Positions 1 through 6,698 of a stretch of DNA of 7,471 nt are shown here, in pieces. Source of the DNA: JANNHK01 sp034408875 (GTDB lineage Bacteria; Actinomycetota; Acidimicrobiia; IMCC26256; PALSA-610); assembly GCA_034408875.1 (NCBI GenBank), contig JAWXCJ010000164.1:1-7471 (forward strand), read 5' to 3'. The number at the start of each line of letters is the position of its first letter. The stretch's first letter is position 1. A program made the translations under genes and the position numbers. The notes beneath the pieces were generated by a model that did not search any database, was not told the origin of the DNA, and saw only the letters and a program-made list of their open reading frames with translations.

Positions 1-2342
1 CGGAGTTCGAAGTCGCCGGGTTCGGCGGTCCAGTCGGAGCGGTCGACGTCCCAGAACGCGAACGCGCGGTCGTCGAGCGTGAAGGTGACGTCGCGGTGTT
101 CGCCCGGTTCGAGCATCACCTTGGCAAATGCCTTCAGCTCCTGGAGTGGGCGGGCGACGCTCGCTTCGACGTCGCGCACGTAGCACTGCACAACTTCGGC
201 GCCGGGCCGCTTGCCCGTATTCGTCACACGCACGGTCACCTCGGAGCCGTTCCACGTCGGCTCGCCGATCTCGAACGTCGTGTACGAGAGCCCGTGCCCG
301 AAGCAGAACTGCGGCTCGATCTCGCGTGTGTCGTACCAGCGGTAGCCGACGAATACACCTTCGCCGTAGCGCACCTGGCCTCGCTCGCCCGGGTAGTTCG
401 TAAACGCGGGCGTGTCCTCCAAGCGTTTGGGCAGCGTCGTCGGCAGCTTCGCCGATGGGGACACGTCGCCGCTCACGATGTCGGCCAGCGCATTGCCCCA
501 CTCTTCGCCGGGGAACCAGCACTGCATGACGGCGGCGACCGCGCCGGCCCACGGCATCGACACGGGCGACGCCGCGTTCACGACGACGACGGTGCGCGGG
601 TTCACGGCCGCGACCGCGCGCACGAGGTCGTCCTGCGCCCCGGGCAGGGCCATGCTCTCGCGGTCGTGGCCTTCGCTCTCCCACTCGCCGTCGGTGCCGA
701 CGACGCAAATCACCGCGTCGGCGCGGGCCGCGAGCGCCAGCGCGCGGGGCAACATGTCCGCGCCTTCGGGCGGTAGGCAGCCGATGCCGAGCCCACCCAT
801 CGACGGCGCGGCGGGCACCGCTTCGACTTCGATGTCGTAGGTCTGCCCCGCGACGAGTTCGACCGTCGCAGTCAGTTCCTCGCTGCCGAAGCCGTAGAAC
901 GCGTCGCTGCGCCCGGCCGGGTTCCAGTTGTCGAGCAGCACTTCACCGTCGAAGAACAGGCGGGCCCGGCCCGCTTGCACGAGCGACAGCGTCCATGTCC
1001 CCGACTCCGGCGGCTGCAGCGTGGCGCGCAACCGGACCGAGAAGTCGGCGGGCACACCGCCGCCCACGGGCCCGAGCCACGTGAACCACGCCCGCTCGCC
1101 GCTCTCGACGAGGACGGGCCGGCCCTCGCGTTCGCGGCCCGCGAAGTACTCGACCTGGAGTGGGCCGGCGAGGAACCGCGTGTCGAGGGGCGGGATGCGC
1201 TTGTGGTTGGTGCAGCCCCGTTCGAACACCACGTCGGTGTCGCTGAACCGGGCCCGCAAGCCTTGGACGGGCGAGACGAGCGGGTGGGGTGACACGCGCG
1301 CGCTGCCGCCGCCCATGACGTGGGCAACATCGGCGTTCGGCCCGATGACTGCGAGTGTCTTGATGCTCGACACCGGGAGCGCGTCGTTCTCGTTGCGCAG
1401 CAACACGAAGCTCGCCGATGCCGCTTCGCGCGCGACGGCGCGGTCCGCCGGATCGTCGACCGACTCCTCCGGCCCGATGCGGGGTTCGTCGAGTCCACCG
1501 CTGCGCTCGAGGATGGTGAGTACCCGCCGCACTTTGTCGTCGAGCACCTTCTCGTCGACTTCGCCGTCGCGCACCGCTTGCGCGAGCCGCCCACCGAACC
1601 ACTGCGGCGGCCCGGGCATCTCGACGTCGAGCCCGGCGTTCGCGGCGGGCGTCGTGCTATGCGTCCCGAACCAGTCGGACACGACGAACCCGTCGAACTC
1701 CCACTCGCGCTTCAACAGGTCGGTGAGCAACCAGGCGTTCTCGCTGCAGTAGGTGCCGTGCAACCGGTTGTACGCCGACATCACCGACCACGCACCGGCT
1801 TCGCGCACCGCGGCCTCGAACGGCACCAGCGAAATCTCGCGCAGCGTGCGCATGTCGACCTCGGAGCTGATCGTCATGCGCTCGAACTCGGAGTCGTTGG
1901 CGACGAGGTGCTTCACCGAGCACCCGACGCCCTGGCTCTGCACGCCTTCGATGTAGCCGACCGCGATGCGGGCCGAGAGGTAGGGGTCCTCGGAGTAGCA
2001 CTCGAAGTTGCGGCCCGCGAGCGGGTGGCGGTGGATGTTGACCGTCGGGGCGAGCAACACGTGCGCCTTCTTCCGCCGCGCCTCGACACCGAGTCGTTCG
2101 CCGACACGGCGCACGAGGTCGGGGTCCCAGGTCGCGCCGAGCGCGGTGCCGCACGGGAAGGCATGGGACCGTCCGCCGGTCCAACGTTCGCCGCGGGCGC
2201 CGAGCGGACCGTCGGTCACCTTCAACGCCGGGATGCCGAGCCGTTCGACCGCGGCCGTGTGCCACATGTCGACGCCGGCGCACATGGCGGCCTTCTCGTC
2301 GATCGTCAGTTGGTCGAGAAGATCGTCGGTGCGCTCGCTCAT
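1..2342 (-). CDS. Glycoside hydrolase family 3 beta-glucosidase with PA14 domain (C-terminus cut by window edge)
   Basis: This enzyme likely removes non-reducing beta-linked sugars from glycosides by the retaining mechanism. 780 residues are visible and the frame is still open at the left edge. Family members with this layout are slightly longer, so probably only the extreme C-terminus is missing. The N-terminal barrel shows TDGPLGARG (Asp44, Arg50), GRNFECYSEDPYL and VKHLVAND (Lys144-His145), with the nucleophile in VVSDW (Asp223). A PA14 domain occupies roughly residues 385-515 and includes FFDGEVLLDNW. The second alpha/beta domain follows, with WESEGHDR (Glu555 or Glu557 as likely acid/base) and GEEWGNALADIVSGD. 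A fibronectin-III-like end (VTVRVTNTG) begins near residue 697. No signal peptide is present, so it is probably cytoplasmic, acting on imported glycosides. The start is supported by AGAGGA 8 bases upstream. Exact substrate is unknown; PA14 insertions are known to shape substrate access in this family. Confidence 0.93.
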   Translation of the reverse strand, partial: MSERTDDLLDQLTIDEKAAMCAGVDMWHTAAVERLGIPALKVTDGPLGARGERWTGGRSHAFPCGTALGATWDPDLVRRVGERLGVEARRKKAHVLLAPTVNIHRHPLAGRNFECYSEDPYLSARIAVGYIEGVQSQGVGCSVKHLVANDSEFERMTISSEVDMRTLREISLVPFEAAVREAGAWSVMSAYNRLHGTYCSENAWLLTDLLKREWEFDGFVVSDWFGTHSTTPAANAGLDVEMPGPPQWFGGRLAQAVRDGEVDEKVLDDKVRRVLTILERSGGLDEPRIGPEESVDDPADRAVAREAASASFVLLRNENDALPVSSIKTLAVIGPNADVAHVMGGGSARVSPHPLVSPVQGLRARFSDTDVVFERGCTNHKRIPPLDTRFLAGPLQVEYFAGREREGRPVLVESGERAWFTWLGPVGGGVPADFSVRLRATLQPPESGTWTLSLVQAGRARLFFDGEVLLDNWNPAGRSDAFYGFGSEELTATVELVAGQTYDIEVEAVPAAPSMGGLGIGCLPPEGADMLPRALALAARADAVICVVGTDGEWESEGHDRESMALPGAQDDLVRAVAAVNPRTVVVVNAASPVSMPWAGAVAAVMQCWFPGEEWGNALADIVSGDVSPSAKLPTTLPKRLEDTPAFTNYPGERGQVRYGEGVFVGYRWYDTREIEPQFCFGHGLSYTTFEIGEPTWNGSEVTVRVTNTGKRPGAEVVQCYVRDVEASVARPLQELKAFAKVMLEPGEHRDVTFTLDDRAFAFWDVDRSDWTAEPGDFEL

Positions 2343-2350
2343 GGGTCAGA

Positions 2351-2356
2351 TCCTCT
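2351..2356 (-). promoter_or_regulatory. Ribosome binding site of the GH3 gene
   Basis: Read on the minus strand this is AGAGGA, 8 bases before the ATG at 2342-2340. It supports the chosen GH3 start and shows that this gene has a short leader, unlike its divergent neighbour. It lies inside the 28-bp gap between the two start codons. Confidence 0.55.
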
Positions 2357-2370
2357 GTCACGATCCGGGG

Positions 2371-3210
2371 ATGGAACAACTCGAAGGCAAAGTTGCGGTC
2401 GTGACCGGCGCGGCGAGCGGCATCGGTGCCGCCCTCGTCGAGCGGCTCGCCGCCGAAGGCATGCAGGTCGTCGCGACCGACATTGAAGGCCCACGTGCGG
2501 ACGCAGCGGAGCCACGGACGGCGCAGCGAGGGAGCCATGCAGACTTCCTGCGCACCGACGTGTCGAAGTACGACGACGTCGAGGCTCTGGCCGAGCACGC
2601 GTTCGCCACCTACGGCGGGGTCGACGTGCTGTGCAACAACGCCGGCGTGTTCGCGGGCGGGCTCATGTGGACCCGGCCGCCGAGCGACTACGAGTGGGTC
2701 ATGGGTGTGAACCTGTGGGGCATCCTGCACGCGATCCGGGCGTTCGTGCCCCGCATGTTGGAACGGGGCGAACCGGGCCACATCGTCAACACCGTGTCGA
2801 TGGCGGGGATGTTGTCGATCCCGTACTCGGGCCCGTACGTGGTGTCGAAGTTCGCGGCACTGGCCGCGACCGAGAGCCTGGCCCACGACTTGGCGTCGAT
2901 CGGCGCGCCGATCAAGGTGTCGGCCGTCGTGCCCAGCCTGGTGGCAACGGGCATCGGCAAGTCGGGCCGCAACCGACCCGACGGGTTCGCGGCCGTGCAG
3001 TCCGACGACGCGTCGTTCATCGAGCAGGCGCTCACCGACTCCACCACGACGCAGGGCATGCCACCGGCCGAAGTGGCCGGGATCATCGTCGACGCGATCC
3101 GCACCGAGACGTACCTCGTACCGACCAAACCGAGCTACGCAACGCAGTTGCAGGGGCGCTTCGACGCGCTGTTGGCCCGGCAGCTCCCGCCGATGCCGAC
3201 GATCGACTAG
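2371..3210 (+). CDS. Short-chain dehydrogenase/reductase (classical SDR)
   Basis: A 279-residue NAD(P)-dependent alcohol/ketone oxidoreductase with a Rossmann fold, cytoplasmic. The cofactor motif TGAASGIG is at residues 12-19. Asp37 at the end of beta-strand 2 (VVATDIE) suggests preference for NAD(H). NNAG is at 89-92. The catalytic set is Asn114, Ser143, Tyr156 and Lys160 (YVVSK), with the normal 13-residue Ser-Tyr spacing. The start at 2371 gives the usual SDR N-terminus, with the first beta-strand at residues 8-12. An in-frame ATG at 2341 would add 10 residues and overlap the divergent GH3 start. No Shine-Dalgarno sequence precedes 2371, so translation may be leaderless. The substrate cannot be told from sequence. 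Similar SDRs occur in steroid, terpenoid and sugar catabolism, and the EchA20-like gene nearby makes a steroid-type substrate possible but unproven. Confidence 0.93.
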   Translation: MEQLEGKVAVVTGAASGIGAALVERLAAEGMQVVATDIEGPRADAAEPRTAQRGSHADFLRTDVSKYDDVEALAEHAFATYGGVDVLCNNAGVFAGGLMWTRPPSDYEWVMGVNLWGILHAIRAFVPRMLERGEPGHIVNTVSMAGMLSIPYSGPYVVSKFAALAATESLAHDLASIGAPIKVSAVVPSLVATGIGKSGRNRPDGFAAVQSDDASFIEQALTDSTTTQGMPPAEVAGIIVDAIRTETYLVPTKPSYATQLQGRFDALLARQLPPMPTID

Positions 3211-3213
3211 CTG

Positions 3214-4581
3214 CTAGGTGCCGAACGTCTTCGCGACGAGTCTCGCGACGCGGCCCGGTGGCCGGCCCGCGGCCGCGGCCTTGTCGGCCGACGCGACCAG
3301 CGCGTGCATGCCGCGGATGCCGAGCCACCGCAGCGGTTCGGGTTCCCACTTGGGCGAGGTGTGGCCCACCCACGGCAGCTGCACGCGGTCGGTGTCGCGC
3401 TTCAGGATGAGGTCGGCAAGCGTGCGGCCCGCGAGATGCGCGGTCGAGACACCGTCGCCGACATAGCCGCCGCCCCACGCGATGCCGGTCGCCCGGTCGA
3501 GCCCGACCGACGGGTACCAGTCGCGCGGCATCGCGACCGCGCCACCCCACCGGTGCGTGACTGCCGCGTCGCCGAGCGCGGGGAACAGCGACCACAGCGT
3601 GTTCTTCAAGTCCTCGAACACCGCCGGCTCCTGATCGAAGCGCGATTCCACTTTCGAACCGAAGTGATACGGCGCGCCGCGCCCGCCGAACGCGAACCGG
3701 TTGTCGGCGGTGCGCTGCCCGTAGACGAGAAGCATGCGGCCGTCGGTGAACGTCGGCCGCGTGTCGAGCTTGGCATCGGCCCAGAACGCGGCCGGTAATG
3801 GTTCGGTTGCGATCATCAGCGAATAGATCGGGACGACCGTCCGCTCGAAGCCGGGCAGACCGGGCGAGAACGCCTCGGTGGCACGCACGACGACGTCGGT
3901 CCGCACGGTCCCGTGGGTCGTGGTGACGCGGCCCGGTCCGATCTTGGTGACAGGCGTGCGTTCGTAGATCACCCCGCCCTTGCGTTCGACCGCAGCCGCG
4001 ACACCATGCGCGAGCTTGGCCGGATGGATCGCCGAGCAGTGTGGCGAGAACTGCGCGCCGAGGTTGGGCGTACACCCGATGATCTCGGAGGACTCGTCGG
4101 GTGTGAGCCACCGGTAGTCGTCGTCGCCGAACCCGTACTGCTTGTGCCCGGCCAGTTGCTGCTCGATGCGGTCGACGTGCGAGCGGATCGTCGCCACTTC
4201 GACGGTCCCGCCGAGCGCCCAGTCGCAGTCGATGCCTTCGTCGGTGACGACGCGTTCGATCTCGTAAAGGTTCGCGAACATGGCGCGCTGCATCGCGATC
4301 ACCGCGTCGCGGCCGTACAGCTTCTCGGTCAACGGCCGCGGCCCGGCGAACGCCGACTGGCACCACCCGCCGTTGCGACCCGACGCGCCGAAGCCGACGT
4401 GATCGCGCTCGCACACAATGACGCGCAGCGCCGGGTCTTCGCTGAGGAGCGCGTACGCGGTCCACAGGCCGGTGTAGCCCGCGCCGACGATCGCGACGTC
4501 GGCGTCGGTGTCGCCCGGCAGGCTCGCGCGGGTGATCATCGTGCCGTCGGGGAGCGTGTTGGCCCACAGAGAACTCGCCAT
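3214..4581 (-). CDS. FAD-dependent oxidoreductase, DAO / glycine-D-amino-acid oxidase family
   Basis: A 455-residue flavoprotein expected to oxidise a C-N bond of an amine or amino acid. The dinucleotide motif VGAGYTG (GxGxxG, Gly33-Gly38) follows a short N-terminal lead, with Glu58 (VCERD) placed to bind the FAD ribose. GFGASGRNGGW at 63-73 is typical of the DAO branch that includes gamma-glutamylputrescine oxidases. A C-terminal FAD-closing segment GGGYVGDGVSTAHLAGR is present. No signal peptide or membrane segment is seen, so it is soluble. The start is the ATG just upstream of ASSLWANTLPDG; no Shine-Dalgarno is present, but a -10-like CATACT lies 7 bases before the ATG, suggesting a leaderless message. 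A longer in-frame reading upstream would run across the divergent crotonase gene and is rejected. The natural substrate is unknown. Confidence 0.9.
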   Translation of the reverse strand: MASSLWANTLPDGTMITRASLPGDTDADVAIVGAGYTGLWTAYALLSEDPALRVIVCERDHVGFGASGRNGGWCQSAFAGPRPLTEKLYGRDAVIAMQRAMFANLYEIERVVTDEGIDCDWALGGTVEVATIRSHVDRIEQQLAGHKQYGFGDDDYRWLTPDESSEIIGCTPNLGAQFSPHCSAIHPAKLAHGVAAAVERKGGVIYERTPVTKIGPGRVTTTHGTVRTDVVVRATEAFSPGLPGFERTVVPIYSLMIATEPLPAAFWADAKLDTRPTFTDGRMLLVYGQRTADNRFAFGGRGAPYHFGSKVESRFDQEPAVFEDLKNTLWSLFPALGDAAVTHRWGGAVAMPRDWYPSVGLDRATGIAWGGGYVGDGVSTAHLAGRTLADLILKRDTDRVQLPWVGHTSPKWEPEPLRWLGIRGMHALVASADKAAAAGRPPGRVARLVAKTFGT

Positions 4582-4588
4582 GGCCGCA

Positions 4589-4594
4589 AGTATG
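4589..4594 (-). promoter_or_regulatory. Putative -10 element of the FAD oxidoreductase gene
   Basis: Minus-strand CATACT (4 of 6 matches to TATAAT) ends 7 bases before the ATG at 4581, so transcription would begin at or next to the start codon. It overlaps the opposite-strand -10 for the crotonase. No clear -35 is visible. Inference from spacing only. Confidence 0.4.
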
Positions 4595-4596
4595 CT
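4591..4596 (+). promoter_or_regulatory. Putative -10 element of the echA20-like gene
   Basis: Plus-strand TATGCT (TAnnnT, 4 of 6 matches to TATAAT) is followed by 6 bases and then the ATG at 4603. This is the spacing expected for a leaderless transcript, and no Shine-Dalgarno precedes the gene. It shares four bases with the opposing -10 of the neighbouring oxidoreductase. Confidence 0.45.
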
Positions 4597-4602
4597 CCGG
4601 CG

Positions 4603-5352
4603 ATGATCCGATCGGAGCGGCGAGGAAGCATCGCGATCGTCACCATCGACAATCCGCCGGTGAACGCGTTGCCGGTGGCCGGATGGTTCGAGCTGGCCGA
4701 CGCGATTCGCAGCTCCGGGCGCGACCCCGACGTGCACGTCGTGATCCTGGCGGCCGAGGGCAAGGGCTTCCAGGCCGGCGTCGACATCAAGGAACTGGCC
4801 GCCGACCCCACCAAGCAGTCGCTCATCGGCGTGAACAAAGGCTGTTACGACGCGTTCGCGGCCGTGTACGACTGCGAAGTGCCCGTGATCGCGGCGGTGC
4901 AGGGCTACTGCGTGGGCGGCGGCATCGGTCTGGCCGGGGCGGCCGACATCGTCGTCGCCTCCGACGACGCGACGTTCGGCCTCCCCGAAGTCGACCGCGG
5001 CGCGCTCGGCGGCGCGACGCACCTTTCGCGGTTCGTGCCCCAGCACAAGCTGCGGGCGCTGTACTTCACCGGCGCGACGATCACGCCCCAGGAGCTGTTG
5101 ACGTACGGCACGGTGGAGCGCGTCGTTCCCCGCGAGCAGTTGCTCGACGCCGCGCTCGAGATCGCCGAAGTGATCGCGGCCAAGAGCACGCTCGTCATCC
5201 GTCGCGCCAAGGAAGCGTTGAACGCGATCGACCCCGTCGACGTGAACCAGTCCTACCGCTTCGAGCAGGGCTTCACGTTCGAGCTCAACCTGTGGGGCGA
5301 CTCCGACGAGCTGCGCCAGGCCTTCGTCGACAATCGCGACCCGAACCTCTAA
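4603..5352 (+). CDS. echA20: EchA20-like crotonase, probable steroid C/D-ring-opening CoA hydrolase
   Basis: A 249-residue crotonase-fold protein. In mycobacteria EchA20 hydrolytically opens the remaining ring of the bicyclic CoA intermediate (HIEC-CoA) after cholesterol rings A and B are removed. Similarity to what I recall of mycobacterial EchA20 is high along the whole length: PPVNALP near 18-24, GFQAGVDIKE at 55-64, VGGGIGL at 104-110, DDATFGLPEVDRGALG at 121-136, THLSR..PQH, and an EQGFTFELNL segment near the C-terminus. Compared with enoyl-CoA hydratases, the first catalytic Glu (GGGCE) is Gly109 while the second is kept as Glu129, fitting a hydrolase rather than a hydratase. The oxyanion-hole regions are Ala58-Gly59 and Gly105-Gly106. 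The start is the first ATG after the divergent gene, apparently leaderless. A generic enoyl-CoA hydratase is the alternative. The assignment is from memory, not a search. Confidence 0.8.
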   Translation: MIRSERRGSIAIVTIDNPPVNALPVAGWFELADAIRSSGRDPDVHVVILAAEGKGFQAGVDIKELAADPTKQSLIGVNKGCYDAFAAVYDCEVPVIAAVQGYCVGGGIGLAGAADIVVASDDATFGLPEVDRGALGGATHLSRFVPQHKLRALYFTGATITPQELLTYGTVERVVPREQLLDAALEIAEVIAAKSTLVIRRAKEALNAIDPVDVNQSYRFEQGFTFELNLWGDSDELRQAFVDNRDPNL

Positions 5353-6062
5353 CCGGCGACGCGGAACATCTGCTCGTAGCCGTCGGCGAGGGCGTTCATG
5401 GCCTTGGCGCAGTCGCCGGTGAAGGCGGGGCCGTGCATGAGCGCGAGTGTGCGGGTGTCGAGTCCGGCGAGCGCGCGCATCGTCGGCACGGTTGTGGGCG
5501 TCAGCGCGGTGGCACCGAAGATTGTTTCGGCGGCGAGGCCAGGTTCGACGACATCGGCGTCGGTCGTCACCTCGTGCTTGCCGGTCGCGGTGAACAGGTC
5601 GCCGCAGAACAACGTGCCGGTGGTCTCCTCGAACAGGACGTGCGCGTCCCAGCCGTGCGGCACGTGGGGCGTGTCGATGTTGCGGACCCGGTGCGAGCCC
5701 AGGTCCATCACCTCACCGTTCCCGAGCGGGCGCGGCGCGCGGTCCGCGAGTTCGTTGACCTGCACCATGCAGCCGACGGCGCCGTGCGCCACGGTCGCGT
5801 TCGGTGCGGCGGCGAGCCACTCGTTCATCGAGCCGCATTCGTCGCCTTCGACGTGACCGAAGGTGATCCAGCGCACGCTGTCGACGGGTGTGACCGTCGC
5901 GATCGCGTCGGACACGAGCGGGAACATCGAGCGGAAGCCGGTGTGGAACAGCAGCGGCTCGTCGGCGTTCACGAGAAACTGGTTGAACGTGAAGTCGCCC
6001 TCGGGTACGTAGGTCGAAATGCGGAAGATGCGGTCGGCGATTTCGTCGATGCGAGTTTCCAT
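5349..6062 (-). CDS. Metallo-beta-lactamase-fold hydrolase / ODP-type oxidoreductase-like protein
   Basis: A 237-residue MBL-fold protein resembling the stand-alone diiron domain of flavodiiron proteins. Candidate metal ligands appear in the expected order: HVEGDE (His70, Glu72, Asp74), His133 or His136 in TPHVPHGW, Asp155 in LFCGDLF, and His210 in LMHGP. In classical flavodiiron proteins the first motif is HxExDH; here Glu75 replaces the last His, so the metal site may differ. No flavodoxin domain follows, so if it is a redox enzyme it needs a separate electron donor. No signal peptide is present. The ATG at 6062 is supported by GAGGAGG 9 bases upstream and lies 4 bp after the tetR stop, indicating a co-transcribed pair. 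Its stop codon overlaps that of the convergent crotonase. The substrate is unknown. Confidence 0.85.
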   Translation of the reverse strand: METRIDEIADRIFRISTYVPEGDFTFNQFLVNADEPLLFHTGFRSMFPLVSDAIATVTPVDSVRWITFGHVEGDECGSMNEWLAAAPNATVAHGAVGCMVQVNELADRAPRPLGNGEVMDLGSHRVRNIDTPHVPHGWDAHVLFEETTGTLFCGDLFTATGKHEVTTDADVVEPGLAAETIFGATALTPTTVPTMRALAGLDTRTLALMHGPAFTGDCAKAMNALADGYEQMFRVAG

Positions 6063-6066
6063 TGCG

Positions 6067-6657
6067 TTATGCCTCCTCGGGCAAGACATTGTCGATGTAC
6101 ATATCACAGACGCGATCGATGAGCCGGGCCCACCGGTCGCCGCCCGGTTCGTTCGCGAGTTGCTGCGCGACGAGGCCGGACGTGAGCGCGGTCCAGAGGT
6201 CGCGGTCTTGAGGGTCGGTGATCCCCCAGGCCGCGAACGCCCGCATGTTGCGCTCGAGAAACTCGACCGACGGCGCGTACCCCTCGGGCGAGGGTGTGAA
6301 ACCGGGGATGGCCCGCTGGAACATCAGCGCCGCCCGCACCGGGTCGGAGTTGCAGAACGTGAAGAACGCGTGCGCCCACTGCTTCAGCGCGACGCGGAAG
6401 TCGCCGCCTTCGCCGACGTGCAGCTCGTCGAGGGCCTGGCGATACCCCTGGGCGAACATCGCGTCGTAGATGGCGTGCTTCGAGTCGAAGTACGAGTAGA
6501 GCGACGGCGCCCGCATCCCCACCCGGGCCGCCAGATCCCGCAACGACAGCGCGGCGAGTCCCTCCTCGCGGGCAATGTCCCAGGCCGCGTCCAGGATTTC
6601 AGCCTTGGTGGCCGCCCTCCGGGCTTCGACTCGACCGACGTTCGGAGTTTCTAACAT
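6067..6657 (-). CDS. TetR/AcrR-family transcriptional regulator
   Basis: A 196-residue dimeric repressor-type protein. The N-terminal helix-turn-helix covers about residues 17-64: ILDAAWDIAREEG, then LSLRDLAARVGM and the recognition segment PSLYSYFDSKHAIYDAMF. The C-terminal helical domain binds an unknown ligand; its QLANEPGGDRW stretch near the end is common in actinobacterial TetR proteins. It does not look specifically like KstR or KstR2. It is the first gene of an operon with the MBL-fold gene 4 bp downstream, and is divergent from the acetyltransferase gene. A CTAAC-ATC-GTTAG inverted repeat overlaps its start codon, so it probably represses itself and perhaps the divergent gene. No Shine-Dalgarno is seen before the ATG; a TTGACA -35 is present upstream. 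Confidence 0.92.
   Translation of the reverse strand: MLETPNVGRVEARRAATKAEILDAAWDIAREEGLAALSLRDLAARVGMRAPSLYSYFDSKHAIYDAMFAQGYRQALDELHVGEGGDFRVALKQWAHAFFTFCNSDPVRAALMFQRAIPGFTPSPEGYAPSVEFLERNMRAFAAWGITDPQDRDLWTALTSGLVAQQLANEPGGDRWARLIDRVCDMYIDNVLPEEA
6072..6078 (-). promoter_or_regulatory. Ribosome binding site of the MBL-fold gene
   Basis: Minus-strand GAGGAGG lies 9 bases before the ATG at 6062. It is inside the last codons of tetR, so the two genes are translationally close-coupled. It fixes the MBL start and argues against the longer in-frame reading that begins inside tetR. Confidence 0.7.
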
Positions 6658-6663
6658 CGTTAG
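6651..6663. promoter_or_regulatory. Candidate TetR operator, inverted repeat CTAAC-ATC-GTTAG
   Basis: Perfect 5-bp arms around a 3-base centre, the size and AAC/GTT character often seen in TetR-family operators. The ATG of tetR (6657-6655) lies inside it, and it overlaps or abuts the proposed tetR -10. Binding here would block tetR-MBL transcription and could reach the divergent acetyltransferase promoter some 25-35 bp away. The assignment to this TetR is inference from position. Confidence 0.5.
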
Positions 6664-6694
6664 GATAGTCGCACGACGTTCGGGGTAGTGTCAA
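6662..6694 (-). promoter_or_regulatory. Candidate promoter of the tetR-MBL operon
   Basis: On the minus strand a perfect -35 TTGACA (6694-6689) is followed by two possible -10 elements. GACTAT (6670-6665) has an 18-bp spacer and 7 bases to the ATG, while TATCCT (6667-6662) has a 21-bp spacer and 4 bases to the ATG. Either would place transcription start at or beside the tetR start codon, giving a leaderless message. Confidence 0.45.
6686..6691 (+). promoter_or_regulatory. Putative -10 element of the first acetyltransferase gene
   Basis: TAGTGT (TAnnnT) is followed by 7 bases and the ATG at 6699, consistent with a leaderless transcript; no Shine-Dalgarno is present in a convincing position. 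It overlaps by three bases the opposite-strand TTGACA -35 of tetR, so the two divergent promoters interlock. No clear -35 for this direction. Confidence 0.35.
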
Positions 6695-6698
6695 GAGC

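Noticed and set aside
2008..2370. N-terminal extension of the SDR to 2008
   Set aside because: It is antisense to the GH3 coding region and would place more than 120 residues before the Rossmann fold, which normally begins at the N-terminus.
96..2486. Long plus-strand open frames opposite the GH3 gene
   Set aside because: They are Arg/Ala-rich shadow translations caused by high GC; the minus strand encodes a continuous, motif-complete GH3 enzyme across the whole region.
3205..3220. Repeated CTAG at the SDR/oxidoreductase junction (CTAG-CTG-CTAG) as a bidirectional terminator
   Set aside because: The repeats arise from the two opposing TAG stop codons; the possible stem is too short and has no U-tract.
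4582..4602. Possible KstR2 operator between the oxidoreductase and the echA20-like gene
   Set aside because: Only one CTTGC-like half is visible (GCATACTTGC on the minus strand); the inverted second half expected of the CAAG/CTTG-type KstR2 site is missing, so regulation by KstR2 is not supported.
4582..5046. N-terminal extension of the FAD oxidoreductase to 5046
   Set aside because: The extra 155 residues are antisense to the crotonase, show no domain, and are rich in Arg, Val and Gly as expected for a shadow frame. The GxGxxG motif sits at the normal distance from the ATG at 4581.
6063..6107. Longer MBL start at 6107
   Set aside because: It would overlap the end of tetR and lacks a ribosome binding site, while the ATG at 6062 has GAGGAGG at a proper distance.
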